A DNA stretch of 64,000 bases from Cymodocea nodosa (Eukaryota > Streptophyta > Magnoliopsida > Alismatales > Cymodoceaceae). Position 1 is the stretch's first letter; each line of letters opens with the position of its first letter. The position numbers and the translations under genes were made by a program. Where the stretch lies: the NCBI GenBank assembly GCA_036874045.1, contig JAZBRI010000011.1, forward strand, positions 12,406,501 to 12,470,500, read 5' to 3'. Of this stretch, positions 11,520 through 23,427 are shown piece after piece. The notes beneath the pieces are model-generated. The model was not told the origin of the DNA. It did no database searches and saw only the letters and a list, made by a program, of their open reading frames with translations.

Positions 11520-12390
11520 CTTGAGAACATAAAATGGTAAAAATAAAATTCTTCTTCTTGTTGCAGTGGACAATCAGATTGTATATATTCCTACTTATTG
11601 CATTTAAAGCATATTAGTGTATTAATTTTTGATGTGCTAGTTTGGTTCTTTTTCTTCATATATTTTCTAAACTTTCTAACCAATAGCACAACTTCATCAT
11701 CATCCGAGCTTTGAAGTTACTATGTTGATGAAAAGTCTAATTTTTTCTTTATTTCAGTTTTCTTTTTACCACTACCTTCCTTAACTTTGCATTCCTTTAT
11801 TTGAACTTCATGGGCCAGCAGGTTGCCCATTAGATCTTCTACTAAGTATTTGTTGAAGTCTTTGGAATCTTGTATCGATGTAGACTTTTGCTTCCATTCC
11901 ATAGTTAAGCTTCTGAGGATTTTTTGTACCTATTCACGGACAGAAAATTCCTTTCCCAAACCTCTTAAGCCATTAATAATCTCAGTGAATCTTGAAAACA
12001 TATCGATGATAGTTTCATCATCAAGCATTTTAAATAATTCAAGTTTTTTGAGTAAAATGCTTATTTTAGTGTCTTTCACTTGGTTGGTTCCTTCAAAGGT
12101 TATTTGAAGAGTGTTCCAAGTCTCGTGAGCAGATTTACAAGCTGAAACTTTATTATATTGTTCAGCAGATAAGACACAGTAAATAATATTCAACGCTCGA
12201 GCATCCATTTGGATGATTCTCTCATACTCCTTAGTCCAGTCATCCTCATGACTAGGTGGAATAAGTGTTCCTAGAACAACCATTTTCCATAAACTCACAT
12301 CTGAGCTTTTGAGGAAACATTCCATCCTATTTTTTCAGTAATTATAATTAATACCATCAAACAAGAGAAGACGATGGATGTTCTGGCCCT
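11520..12390 (-). pseudogene. Ty1/copia gag (UBN2-type) with in-frame stops
   Basis: The minus-strand translation shows FDGINYNY-stop-KNRMECFLKSSD (a tryptophan codon has become a stop), then the UBN2 gag core with WNTLQITFEGTNQVKDTKIS and KMLDDETIIDMFSRF. A second in-frame stop falls at about 11930, after SVRE. Translation then resumes in the same frame (SIQDSKDFNKYLVEDLMGNL). Further down, VRKFRKYMKKKNQ precedes a decayed zinc knuckle (CFKCNK...QSDC, histidine lost). The order is that of a plant copia gag. The protein cannot be made intact. Confidence 0.85.
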
Positions 12391-12446
12391 CTCTATGAAA
12401 AGATACAATGATCTCAGATGGTTAAATCTATAAAAAAAAATATCAA

Positions 12447-12463
12447 CCTACTCTAATATCAAT
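12447..12463 (-). other. Primer-binding-like site next to the copia LTR
   Basis: Immediately after the LTR end on the minus strand comes ATTGATATTAGAGTAGG. This is a mutated form of the usual plant copia primer-binding site complementary to initiator methionine tRNA (TGGTATCAGAGC type). Confidence 0.7.
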
Positions 12464-12740
12464 TGTTAGGAACGAATGACTTCACCAGAGGGGGAGTGAA
12501 TGGAGAACAGTGTGAATTTAAGCCTATTTTTCACTTTACTAACTAATTTGATTAATCAGTTTGCACAAGTAATAATCAGATAAAAATATCATGCACAACG
12601 GAAATAAAGGTAAGAAACACAAGAGAATTTTAGGTGGTTCACCAACTCGGCTAGTCCACCCCCAAGGGTCACTTGGGCTTCACTAAGTGTCTCAACACTT
12701 ACACACTTGCTTTCAGGTCGAAGCAAGAACCAACCACACA

Positions 12741-12931
12741 GAAGTTTTCAAATATAAACTCTAGAAAACCAATACTCAAAAGTTTTCAGGTATAAACTCT
12801 AGAAACCAATACTCAGAAGTTTTCAGGTATAAACTCCAAAAACCAACACTTAGAAGTTTTCAAGTATAAACTCCAGAAAACCAACACCTAGAAGTTTTTA
12901 GGTATAAACTCTAGAAAACCAACCTCTTGAG
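12741..12931. repeat. 38-bp tandem repeat, five copies, within the copia LTR
   Basis: The unit AGTTTTCAGGTATAAACTCT plus AGAAAACCAATACTCAGA recurs at about 12743, 12781, 12819, 12855 and 12893 with few changes. Confidence 0.9.
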
Positions 12932-13279
12932 CTTTAAGGTTGAAGCCACAAACCAAATGATCCTTCTTCGATCAGACTTTCAGCACATAGAGAGCTTTAA
13001 GAATCTTCTTGTAAATCCAGCTTTCAATCGATTCTTTGTTGAACTGAATTTGAGCTTTCTTCTATATCAGTAATTAATCTACAATGTATACTGTATCTCT
13101 GTATGTAATTGTATCTGTAATCTCACTTGTAAGCTTTGCTGAATATTGAAATGCTTGAATATCCAATAATCATAATTTCTCCTCAACGGATGCATGCTGC
13201 TGTACTTGGTAAATAATCAGACCTAAATATGGTAAGTTACCATTCTGTCTGATGTTCAGTAAGTAACCTTCCAAAAATC

Positions 13280-14230
13280 TCAAGCTTTCGGATGGTTATA
13301 AAAATAACTTACCGAAAAACATCCATAACTTACTAATTCATCACTCAAATTCTGTTATCTGAGTCACGTAAAGATTTTAAGTTGCTTACGTGTAATGTCA
13401 AGTGTTCGGAGTCTTGTATTCAACTTACTAAAAAGAGCTATTGACTTTCAGATAGTTAACTACTGTAACTCTCCGAACTTTTTTTTAAGTCTCCGACAGT
13501 TGTCTCTTCAATTCTACACGTGCAAAAAAGAATAACTTAAATTTCGGATAGTTAAGAATGTAACTCACCGAAACTCTCTAAAAACCCATTTGAGCATTTG
13601 TTTGGAATTCTGCACGTGGGAAATTCAATGACTTAAGTTTCGGATAGTTAAACTGTAACTCATCGAAACTCTCTTGAAATTTCGGATAGTTATCTTTCTA
13701 ACTCTCCAAAAACTTAAATGATCTTCTTTCTGGAATTCTGCACGTGGCAATTTCAATAACTTAAGTTTCGGATAGTTAAACTGTAACTTACCGAAACTCT
13801 CTTTGAAATTTTGGATAGTTATCTAACTCTTTGATTTTCCCTTAGCTTTCAACTGCGAGCTTCTCCATTTTGTACGTGCGTAATAAGATGACTTAAGTTC
13901 TAGAAAGTTATACTTGTAACTTTCTAAAAAACTCGAATAGTTATCTAACTCTCTGAAAGAAAACTCGGATAGTTATCTAACTCTCCGAAAAGTCCTTTAA
14001 GATTCTGTTTTGTATTTCTGCACGTGGTTAATTGAATGACTTAAGTTTCGGATAGTTAGCCTTTCTAACTTTCCAATTTTCCTTTTTCTTTCTGATAGTT
14101 AACTCTATAACTCTCCGATCATTCAACCAACTTAACTATCTGATTAAATAACTCTCTGAAGGCTTTATAAAATCGGATAGTTATCCTTCTAACTGTCTAA
14201 TGGACTTGTTGTTGTTTTACTCTTTGAACC
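13280..14230. repeat. Array of short imperfect palindromes with G-box motifs
   Basis: The inverted pair TTCGGATAGTTA ... TAACTCACCGAA, with a 3-8 base spacer, recurs at about 13287, 13543, 13639, 13680, 13767, 13963 and 14047. It is interleaved with TTCTGCACGTGG and ACTTAAG in a loose higher-order unit of about 110-150 bp. Each pair could form a stem of about 12 bp. Similar palindromes occur at 19.9-20.3 and 22.7-23.05 kb. Confidence 0.85.
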
Positions 14231-14410
14231 TGTAACTGTCTGATTTTCTTGTAACTTTAAGGCAGTATCATCTAGAACCTTCTCCATCTGTTCGTCTACA
14301 TGGAATTTATTTTATCTGTCTTCTAATCTAATGTTGCACTGACTTAACTGTGAAATACAATATGTTTCCTCACATAGGTTTTGCATTATCAAAATACTAA
14401 GGTCCTAACA

Positions 14411-15360
14411 CTTTTAATATTGCTATTTTGTCATCTAATATATTACTACTAATACTAAATGTTTGTTTACATGCTATAAAAGAAGTTGAAATTGTTAGTA
14501 AATCTCTAGTCATTAATTATAAAATAGGCAATGTACGTTTATGTGTTTTTCACCAATTTATTACATTAAAATCTAGAAAATCATGATTATCTATTATTAA
14601 ATAGCTATGATTAAAATTATTTAATTCTTTCCTATTTGTTACATTAAAATCACTATATTTATCATCAAATATATTATAATCAATTTTTGATGATGATGAT
14701 GATGGTTGTAAAAAATAAGGTATATTTTGTGTTTGTTGGGTAACTTTTGTTCCACATTATGTAACATACATATCAAACATATTATTTAAACTTTCTTCTT
14801 CATTTCTAATTGTTACATCAAGTTTTACATTTAAACAAGTTTGTATTATATTTATTAATTTTTTAACAACTTTTACTTTAGTCCTAAGATCTAAACAAGC
14901 ACATAATGTATATAAGAAAGGTATCTTATTCCAATATTTTAAAAATTTTTCTTTCATTTTGAAAACTATAGGTGCAAAAAATGGATAATTACTATAATTA
15001 TTAAAAACTCTTGCAATATTATATAAGTGGTGGATTGCATAAATAGATGTATAATAATATATTCCTAATAAATGTTCTATTGCATTATAAAAAGGTTTTA
15101 AAAATTTAATAAAACAATTAATTATTGCAATCATTTTCATCTAGTGGTGTTGTACTAACATCTATTTTACCATTATAATAAGTTTTTACAACTTCTTTAT
15201 AAGGTAAAAAATTATTTAACATTAAATATAATGAATTATACCTATGAGAGACATCCATTGTAAATACTTTATATGGTAATTCAAATGAATCATATACATG
15301 ATTAAATTCTTGTTGTCGTCTACCACTAGATAAAATGTAACCTAATGTAGTCATAGACAC
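14411..15360 (-). pseudogene. hAT transposase, C-terminal half
   Basis: Minus-strand translation gives MTTLGYILSSGRRQQEF, a MDVSHRYNSLYLML segment (family: DVPTRWNSTYLML), FIKFLKPFYNAIEHL, the DUF4413-like stretch FLKYWNKIPFLYTLCACLDL, and a decayed C-terminal dimerisation region (RDLLTISTSFIACKQTFS, SSNILDDK; family: ARDLLTIPISTVASEQAFS). Stops and frameshifts interrupt it. The N-terminal half lies at 24717-25270 beyond a 9.4-kb insertion. The C-terminus is cut by the copia LTR at 14410. Confidence 0.88.
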
Positions 15361-16490
15361 CCAAATCTTGACCCCCTTTTAAGAACTACCTTTTTCACTG
15401 TTGTAAACCCTTGAGATGTACACTATCATTGCGTTTATGCAATTGTGCATCTCTGTCATCTAGAGTAATACTAGATGGCTTTAGCCCTTGTTCGGGTATA
15501 TGACCACTACTGGTCTCTTGATGGAGTTTCCTCCGTCTAACCTTATGGTTAGAGCCTCCTTATTTCTAATTGATTGATTCTTTGGTTAGATCGTTAATTG
15601 GAGCTTCTGATTGTTCGAATCAGTCTCAGACAATCTAGGCCATCCATTCAGCCCCTATCTTGATTGGTACATCTCAAGATGTTGAATCAGTCGTCTGATC
15701 ACATATACATGATCAGAACACCTTGAATCATATAGATACACTATCCGATCAATGTTGACGCATGTCGATCGCCTAGTTTCACCCTAGATAACCGTGGCCG
15801 TCCGTACAAGGTGCTTTGACTTTGAATCCATCTCATCTACCATCAGGTACTTCTGGTCATCTAGATATGATCAATGCCCCTCAAGTTAACCAATCCTTCA
15901 TTTGGATCGTCGATCGTGCCCTTGATCTTCCCATATTAACTTTAGGGAATCTTGGCCCTCCATTTGGGTGAGGAATGAGAATCTCACTCATTCAGCTAAC
16001 GATCAAGAAATCTGATCATAGGATGAGGCTCATCTCCTCCCTGATTGACCAATCCTTCAATTAGATTGTCAATCGGGTCTCCGGATTGTCTAAAATCAAC
16101 TCGAACAATCTCGATCGTCTATTTGAGGATTCGACTTCTCAAGGCTATTTCAGCATCCTACAAGTCAAATTTACCAAAACAGAGGCTGGATTCGGACTCA
16201 GCATGTCTAAATTACCCAGGAATGACCTTTACCCAAATTTGGCCACGTGGCACAGCTGTCATGTGTTGCCCTCTCACATTGCCACATGGTAGTCAACATC
16301 TCACAAACTTGTTAGTGCCAAATCCACCTAGATCTAAATCCGGATTTCTCCCTTAAAACCTCCTAGGGATTCGTGCAAAACCACAAATATGGTTTTCTCT
16401 CACCGTAAAACCACATCGTTAATCACCGCACACTGTTGTCCTACCATTGTGATTGTCGCTCATCTCCGACCATCCTATTGAAGATCTGCA
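15357..16490. repeat. Gypsy-type LTR-like segment
   Basis: About 1.1 kb of moderately GC-balanced sequence, rich in GATC-containing motifs (cgatcgtgccc, gattgtcaatcggg, ctgatcacatatacatgatc), typical in texture of Ty3/gypsy LTRs. It has no long open frame. Open stretches at 16045-16356 read as chance. It borders decayed gag sequence at about 16.5 kb. Confidence 0.4.
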
Positions 16491-16498
16491 TAACTTGT

Positions 16499-17000
16499 AA
16501 TTTTATTGTTAATTCATCCAATGCTTTTAACTTTCTTTCCAAATCATCTAGTCTCATTGCATTCAATTTTTGATCAATTTTTATTATGGTTTTTTCGGTT
16601 TTATATATGATATTGATTTTAGGTTCTGAATATTCTTTCCTATAATTTAATTGGTTAACTTCTTGTTGCTAATACATGTATTGTTCCAGTTTGTCCATGC
16701 TTTACTCTAAACTACGCTCAAGTCTGTCTCTATCCTAAACTTTCTTGTCTCTTAACATATTACTTGTTCTAAACTGACCATTAGTTGGGTAAACTATAAG
16801 ATTCTCATATTCAACTCTATTATATTGAATATAATTCATTTGTTGTTCATGTGATTTAACCATCTGTAATCGTCTCAATTTCAAACAATCAGAAATGTCA
16901 TGACCTTCCAAATTGTAGAATTCACATATGCTATCTAAAGGTTTCAGAAATCTTTGAGCATAAGCATATGTCATATTCTCAATTATATAATAAAACACAA
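16499..17000 (-). pseudogene. Decayed Ty3/gypsy-like gag fragment with zinc-knuckle remnant
   Basis: Minus-strand frame 16998-16735 contains CEFYNLEGHDISDC, which looks like a retroviral-type zinc knuckle with substitutions. It is followed by QQMNYIQYNR and, past a stop, by KTIIKIDQKLNAMRLDDLERKL, a short coiled-coil-like stretch seen after the knuckle in Athila/Tat-like gag proteins. The primer-site-like sequence 50 bp upstream supports a retroelement origin. No pol follows. Confidence 0.5.
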
Positions 17001-17050
17001 CAATTCTTCAGATATTAAAACAAAATAACACTCACAGTTGCTTAACTTCT

Positions 17051-17071
17051 TAATCCCCGACAACGGTGCTA
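17051..17071 (-). other. Primer-binding-like site of a gypsy element
   Basis: The reverse complement reads TAGCACCGTTGTCGGGGATT. This is the plant Athila/Tat-type primer-binding site (TGGCGCCGTTGTCGGGGA) with two C-to-T-type decays. It separates an LTR-like unit on its right from gag-like sequence on its left. Confidence 0.6.
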
Positions 17072-18035
17072 GAAAACTTGTTTAGGAAGAAGTAAATCTT
17101 CTTTTGTTCAATTACTTTTAAATGTATATTTATAAGTTCTGCTAAAAGTAAACAAACAATTTTCACAAATTAGATATTAAATCTAATTTGTTCTTAACTG
17201 CAAGTGCATAGTGTATATTGTATTTGTGTACAAGTACAGGTTGATCTCACAAAGATTGATTAAGAGTTGTGTACTATTTCTATTTTTATATTAGAGTTTA
17301 TATGTGTTCAATTAAGCACTTTGTTGAGTTACAATTATCTCAACCAACTTAGTTCGTGGAATTATGGTTAACTCAACGGACTAAACTCGTAGACTTAAGT
17401 TAACTCCATGAGTCTATCTTTCTAGTTAAATACTGTTATTCACAAAGAAATTCGACCATCCATTGAAAGGTTCCACAGAATATAAATAACATCAATTAAG
17501 CTTTTTAATGTTAGTTAATCTAAGATTTGTCATTAAGCAACACTAACATTCAAATATTTCAAACAGTAACCATTAAGATTTTTAAGTATTCTAGATGAAT
17601 CAATTTCAGTAAACAATAAAACTATTTTCTATTTTCTAAATCAAACAAACATAAAATATTCACAATACTACAATTATAACATTAATCACGATACAAAACA
17701 AATAATACAATACTTTACTACTAAATGTAAACATAAATAATTAGTTGTTTTTGGTATTTTTGTTTTGATATGTTCCTGAAGATGAGCGAAAGGTGAAATA
17801 TGTTCCTGAAAATGAGTGAAAGGTGAAATATAAAAGTCTCTATTGATAGTAAGAACTTCTGTCACTACATGCGACGCGATTACACTACTAAAAATTTAAC
17901 CACTTACAATCTTGCCTCCCCTTCCTATAGAATCGTAAACCAAGACTTATAAGTTGATCTCATCTTTAGTATACTAGCATCAACCTGAAAAGGTAGACAT
18001 CGCTGGAGACAACGACTACCTCAACTACGAGACTT
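17069..18035 (-). repeat. LTR-like unit, copy 1 (partial)
   Basis: It begins CTAGAAAACTTGTTT next to the primer-like site and continues with the same landmarks as copies 2 and 3: AACTGCAAGTGCATAGTGT, TACAAGTACAGG, TTCGACCATCCATTG, TAACATTAATCACGATACAA and TTGTTTTTGGTATTTTTGTT. Similarity fades near 18.0 kb, so it is a shortened or diverged member. Confidence 0.65.
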
Positions 18036-18115
18036 GTAGGGTTCCAGTGAGAATTAGGGTTCTGCTGAATCGTTCGATTTCGAAATGGCGAGATCCAATT
18101 CGTTCAATCGCATGG

Positions 18116-18477
18116 GTTAAGTCTTAACTGTCTAATCTTTTCTTTTGATCACGTAAGATCTGACTGTCGGATATCATCGCAATGCATCCACACCATTCAA
18201 TCAAATTTAATATCTGATTGATCTCGGTTGTCCGCTCGAGATTAAGATGTTTGATCTCGACCGCTAGATTGATCTGTTGAGGACTGTTAGATCTAGATCT
18301 GAAGGTTCTTCGAGTCATCCAGTCCTGACCGTCAAATTCAAATCTGATGATCTTGCTGTGAGCCCTATCGTGTCAATGCATGCTCCGCTACATCGACGCA
18401 CCCCGCTGTGTCGCCACCACTCCATCATGCTTCATCATCCCGACATGCCCCATTGTTTGTGTTTTCCCAACACTACA
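18116..18477. other. Spacer between LTR-like units 1 and 2
   Basis: About 360 bp with GATC-rich texture (gatctcggttgtccgctcga, ggatatcatc), like the segment at 15.4-16.5 kb, then a C-rich part. Short open frames on both strands resemble nothing I know. Confidence 0.3.
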
Positions 18478-20971
18478 CTAGAAAAACTTGGATTTGTTAC
18501 TTCTGTTTTTACTTAGTTAATTTATCTTTATGCCTATTCTTTTTTTAGAAGTAAGCAAACAACCTTTAATACAATTTAGATATTAATTCCAATTTGTACT
18601 TTAACTGCAAGTGCACAGTGTCTATTGTATCAGTGTGCAAGTACAAGTCGATCTCATAGGGAATTGCTGAAGAATTTAAGAATTGTTCGTTTGTTAACAA
18701 TCAAATTTATATATTCAATAAGCTCTCCGTTGAATTACAGTTAACTCAACGGACAAAGTTTGTTGAGTTATGGCTAACTCAACGGACTAACCTCGTGGAC
18801 TTAAGTTAACTCCACAAGCCTGTCTTTTCTTTTTAATACTACTATTTACAAAGGAATTCGGCCAACCATTGGGCGATTCCATAGATTGTAAATAACATCA
18901 ATTAAGCTCTTTAATATTAGTTAACATTGGATTTATCATTAATCAATACTAACATTCAGATAATTCAAACAGTAACCATTAAAATCTTTAAGTCTTTTGA
19001 ACGAACCAATTTCAGTAAACTGTAAAACTAAAACAAACATAAAACAATCACAACACTGATAAAGATAACATTAATCACGATACAACACAAACAATACAAC
19101 ACTCAAATACAATATACAAACATAGATAAATTGTTTTTGGTATTTTTGTTTTAATATGAACATGGAAATGGGCGAAAGGTGAAATGTAAAGTAATTTCAC
19201 TTGACAGTAAATACTTCCGACACTACTTGCAACACGATTACACCACTGAAAATTAAACCACTTACAATTATGTCTCCTCTCCCTATAGAATCGTGAGTCC
19301 ATAATTGCAAGATAATCTTCTCTTCAGCATACAGGCATCAACCCGAAGCCAAGGCTAAAAGCTTTACGATCTCCTGAAATATGAGTCAGCGCTTGGTGAA
19401 AATGGCTTCCTTTCCCGCGACGCGATCACTCCTCACAGTGGTTGTTAGGCACTGTGTTTGGCTCAGAATCGACCCGACATCAAGAAAATATTCTCACAGA
19501 CCTCCGATGGTTGGTGATTGTGGTGGTGGTAACAATGGTTGGTGTGATACTTCGGAGAATCGCTAATACTATCTACAGAAAGCTCGGTGCTCCTCCTCTG
19601 TATACATTGGTCGTCCATCGATCATACACTTTTCTTCTTTTTCTTCTTTTCTTTTATATTTCTTCAGTAGTAGCTGCTTCTGCTTGAATGGTCGGTTGGA
19701 TTTCCTTCATTCATATCAACAACGATGATTTCTTCTCCCTGCAACGAGTGAATTCCTGCGTGATACGTGCAAACGTGGTTTTTCTTCGAACTATATGTTC
19801 CTGCAACCGCTACAGTGGCATATTAGAAAATAAATAGTTTGTGGAATTACAGATAACTCAACGAACTTTCTTCGTTGATTTAACTATAAAACACGTGCAT
19901 AAACTTAACTATCTGATGCTCAGGTGCATTTCAGATACTTATAAACTTAACTATCCGATGCTCAGATGCATTTTGGATACTTACAAATAACTCACTGATA
20001 TATAACTTAAGTAAATCTACTAGATCTCGACACGTGTCAGCAGCATTTTAATCATAAAATAACATTTCGGAGAGTTACAGGTCTAACTATCCGATGCTTA
20101 GATGCATTTCGGATAGTTACAGCTAACTCACTGAAAATCCACTTAAGTCACTTTACCAGAACATGACACGTGTCCTCAGCTATTTTATAAATAAAAAGAG
20201 ATTTCAGAGAGTTATACATATAACTATCTGATGTCCAGCTGCAATTTCAGATAGTTATATATAACTCACCGATTTAGTAATAAACAAATGCTTTTATAAT
20301 AAGAATTTTACCACGTGCAAAAATAACAACTTAAGTTTATAACGCTAACTTAACGCATTGCCTTAGTGTTCAATATAGCAACTCAACGTGTTTAGTTATG
20401 TTAACTTAACGAGTTAAACATGTGCACCTCACGTGATATAATACAACATTCGTAACTTATAATTTCACCACGTGTATAATATTAACTTAACGAGTTCATC
20501 TCTTCTTTTACTCACTAACTTAACGAGTTATTAAAACGTGCACTGTTTATGATACAAAAGATATAACTTTAAAACATATCATGCTTTTCAATAAAAACAC
20601 ACATTAACTTAACATTTAGCTAAATGAGAAATTAATGCAACGAAACGACTAGTTATTAACTTTAGGAAACTTTCAAAACATAACTACTCGACAATTTAAA
20701 CATAATTATCCGACATGTTCGGTCTGTTAAACATAACTATCCAAATTATCAGAAAATTCGGATACTTAAGAATTTCACAACCTGCAACTTACCGACAGTT
20801 CAAAAATGTACTAAATTGACATTAATTCCCTAAAATTAAGCAGATTCTTCAATTAAAGCATATAACAGTGTAATTATAACATAATGGCTTAATTCTTATA
20901 TGATAAGCTAAATATTATGCAATTAACCATCATTTAACCGTTAATAATATGCACTTTTTCATTCTAAACAC
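18478..20971 (-). repeat. LTR-like unit, copy 2 (about 2.5 kb)
   Basis: Read on the minus strand it starts TGTTTAGAATGAAAAAGTGC and ends near AAGTTTTTCTAG. It aligns along its length with copy 3 (21253-23427), differing mainly by extra sequence at about 20.28-20.58 kb. Both copies contain a TAACTC/GTTA-rich part with the palindromes also seen in the copia LTR, and a conserved short frame (MSQRLVKMASFPATRSLLTV) that I regard as chance. No polymerase or gag lies inside. Confidence 0.7.
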
Positions 20972-21252
20972 CCATCGTGCCACTGCTGCTCCGCTACCTT
21001 CATCGCAAGCCACCCGCCGCTCTATTGCTTTCTCCACAATCATGCTCGATGTCTCGATCAACGCTTCACTATTGGGCCTTCGTCGACACCCTACACATGT
21101 CGACATCAACGGTTGGGGGCGAGAGGACCACAAATCTCAGAATTGATATTCGCGGGTTGCTAGATTTTGACGACATCGTCAGAGAAGATGATGCTACCTG
21201 TTTGGTTACCTAGCACGACACCAGAAAACTTGTTTGAATCTCCAGCAACGCA
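20972..21252. other. 281-bp spacer between LTR-like units 2 and 3
   Basis: The two near-identical units are separated by about 280 bp of GC-richer unique sequence. On the minus strand the spacer begins with CTGGTGTCGTGC-like sequence near the unit end, where a primer site would be expected. This could be the tiny internal domain of a non-autonomous (TRIM/LARD-like) element, or a junction left by recombination. Confidence 0.4.
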
Positions 21253-23427
21253 CTAGAAAAATTTGGATTTGTTAACTTCTATTTTTTTACTTAGTTAATT
21301 TATCTTTATGCCTATTACTTTTTTAGAAGTAAACAAACAATATTTCACACAAATTAGATATTAATTCAAATTTGTATTTTAACTGCAAGTGCATAATGTC
21401 TATTGTATTAGTATGCAAGTACAGGTCGATCCTACAGGGAATTGCTTAAGAATTGAGAACTATTCCATTTTTAACAATCAAATTTATATATTCAACAAGT
21501 TATCCGTTGAGTTATAGTTAACTCAATAGACAAAGTTCGTTGAATTATGGCTAACTCAATGGACTAATCTCGTGGACTTAAATTAACTCCACGAGCTTGC
21601 CTTTCCTATTTAATACTGCTATTTACAAAGGAATTCGGCCAACCATTGGGTGGTTCCATAAATTGTAAATAACATCAATTAAGCTCTTTAATGTTAGTAA
21701 ACATTGGATTTATCATTAGGCAATACTAACATTCAGATAATTCAAACATTAATCATTAAAATCTTTAAGTCTTATGAATGAACCAATTTCAGTAAACTGT
21801 AAAACTAAAATAAACATAAAACAATCACAACACTAATAAAGATAACATTAATCACGATACAAAACAAACAACACAACACTCAAATACAAAATACAAACAC
21901 AGATAAGTTGTTTTTGGTATTTTTGTTTTGATATGAACATGAAAATGGGCGAAAGGTGAAATGTAAAGTAATCTCAATCGATAGTAAATACTTCTGTCAC
22001 TACATGCGACGCGATTACACCACTGAAAATTAAACCACTTACAATTCTGTCTCCTCTCCCTATAGAATTGCGAGTCCAGAATTGCAAGATGATCTCCTCT
22101 TCAGCATACATGCATCAACCCGAAGCCAAGGCTAGAAGCTTTACAATCTCCTGAGATATGAGTCGGCACTTGGTGAAAATGGCTTCCCTTCCCATGACGC
22201 GATCACTCCTCACAGTGGTTGTCAGGCATTATGTTTGGCTCGGAATCGACCCGACATCAGGAAAGTATCCTCACAGACCTCCGATGGTTGGTGATTATAG
22301 TGGTGGTGGTGATGGTTGGTGTGGTACTTTGGAGAATTAACGACGCTGCCTGCAGAAAGCTCGGTGCTCCTCCACACACAGGCCACACCCATCGATCACA
22401 CACACTTTACTTCTTTTTCTTCTTTTCTTTTATATTTCTTCAATGTTAACTACTTCTACTTGAATGGTCGGTTGAATTTCCTTCATTCATATCAACGACA
22501 ATGATTTATTCTCCCTTCGACGAGTGAATTCCTGCGTGATACGTGCGATCATGAATTTTCCTTCCAACTGTCCTGTTTCTGCAACCGCTACAGTGGCATA
22601 TTAGAAAATAAATAGTCTGTGAAGTTATAGATAACTCGACGGACTTGCTTCGTTGATTTAACTATAAAACACGTGCATAAATTTAACTATCTGATGCTCA
22701 GGTGCATTTCGGATACTTACAGACTTAACTATCTAATGCTCAGATGCATTTCGGATAGTTACAGATAACTCATCGATATATAACTTAAGTAAATCTACCA
22801 GATCACGACACATGTCATCAGCAGTTTTATAATAAAGAAATATTTCCGAGAGTTACAAGTCTAACTATCCGATGCTCAGATGCATTTCAAATAGTTAGAG
22901 ATAACTCACCGAAAATCCACTTAAGTCATTCTTTCAAAACATGACACGTGTCCACAACTATTTTATAAATAAAAGGAGATTTCAGAGAGTTACACATATA
23001 ACTATCTGATGCCTAGCTACAATTTCGGATAGTTATAGATAACTCACCGAAAGTTCACTTAAGTCATGCATTATGGTTTCGACACATGTACTTCAGGAAA
23101 TAATAAAATATTCTTTTAAAACATAACTGTTCGGCAATTTAAACATAATTCTTCGATACATTAAGCATAACTGTCCGGTACGTTAAACACAACTGTCCGA
23201 AATAACAGAGAATTCAGATACTTAAGAATTTCACAGTCTGCAATTTAATGATAGTTAAGAAATGTACTAAATTAATATTAATTCCCCGAAATTAAGTAGA
23301 TTCTTTCATTAAAACATATAACAGTGCAATTATAACATAATGGCTTAATTCTCATATGATAAGCTAAATATTATGCAATTAACCATCATTTAACCATTAA
23401 TATTATGCACTTTTTCATTCTAAACAC
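21253..23427 (-). repeat. LTR-like unit, copy 3 (about 2.2 kb)
   Basis: Same start and end motifs as copy 2 on the minus strand. Palindromes of the TTCGGATAGTTA...TAACTCACCGAA type are seen at about 22748, 22887 and 23023. The frame equivalent to that in copy 2 (MSRHLVKMASLPMTRSLLTV) is present but shifts downstream, which argues against selection on a protein. Confidence 0.7.

Larger units (their letters stand above)
11480..14410 (-). mobile_element. Truncated Ty1/copia retrotransposon (5' LTR, primer site, gag only)
   Basis: Read on the minus strand, an LTR (14410-12464) is followed directly by a primer-binding-like site and then gag (about 12390-11520). There is no protease, integrase, reverse transcriptase or second LTR. 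The element sits at the point where the hAT transposase dimerisation region breaks off (...NILDDKIAILK). It therefore appears to have inserted into that hAT gene and later lost its 3' part. Confidence 0.78.
12464..14410 (-). repeat. Copia LTR, about 1.95 kb
   Basis: Bounded on the plus strand by TGTTAGGA at 12464 and TCCTAACA at 14410, an 8-bp inverted repeat of the TG...CA type. Near its primer-site end it has GAGGGGGAGTGAATGG. It contains a 38-bp tandem array (12741-12931) and a long array of short palindromes with CACGTG motifs (13280-14230). The second LTR of this element is not in the window. Confidence 0.75.

Noticed and set aside
19381..22340. Short protein frames repeated in the two LTR-like units (MSQRLVKMAS... 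/ MSRHLVKMAS...)
   Set aside because: Present only because the units are copies. Frames diverge downstream and no domain is visible.
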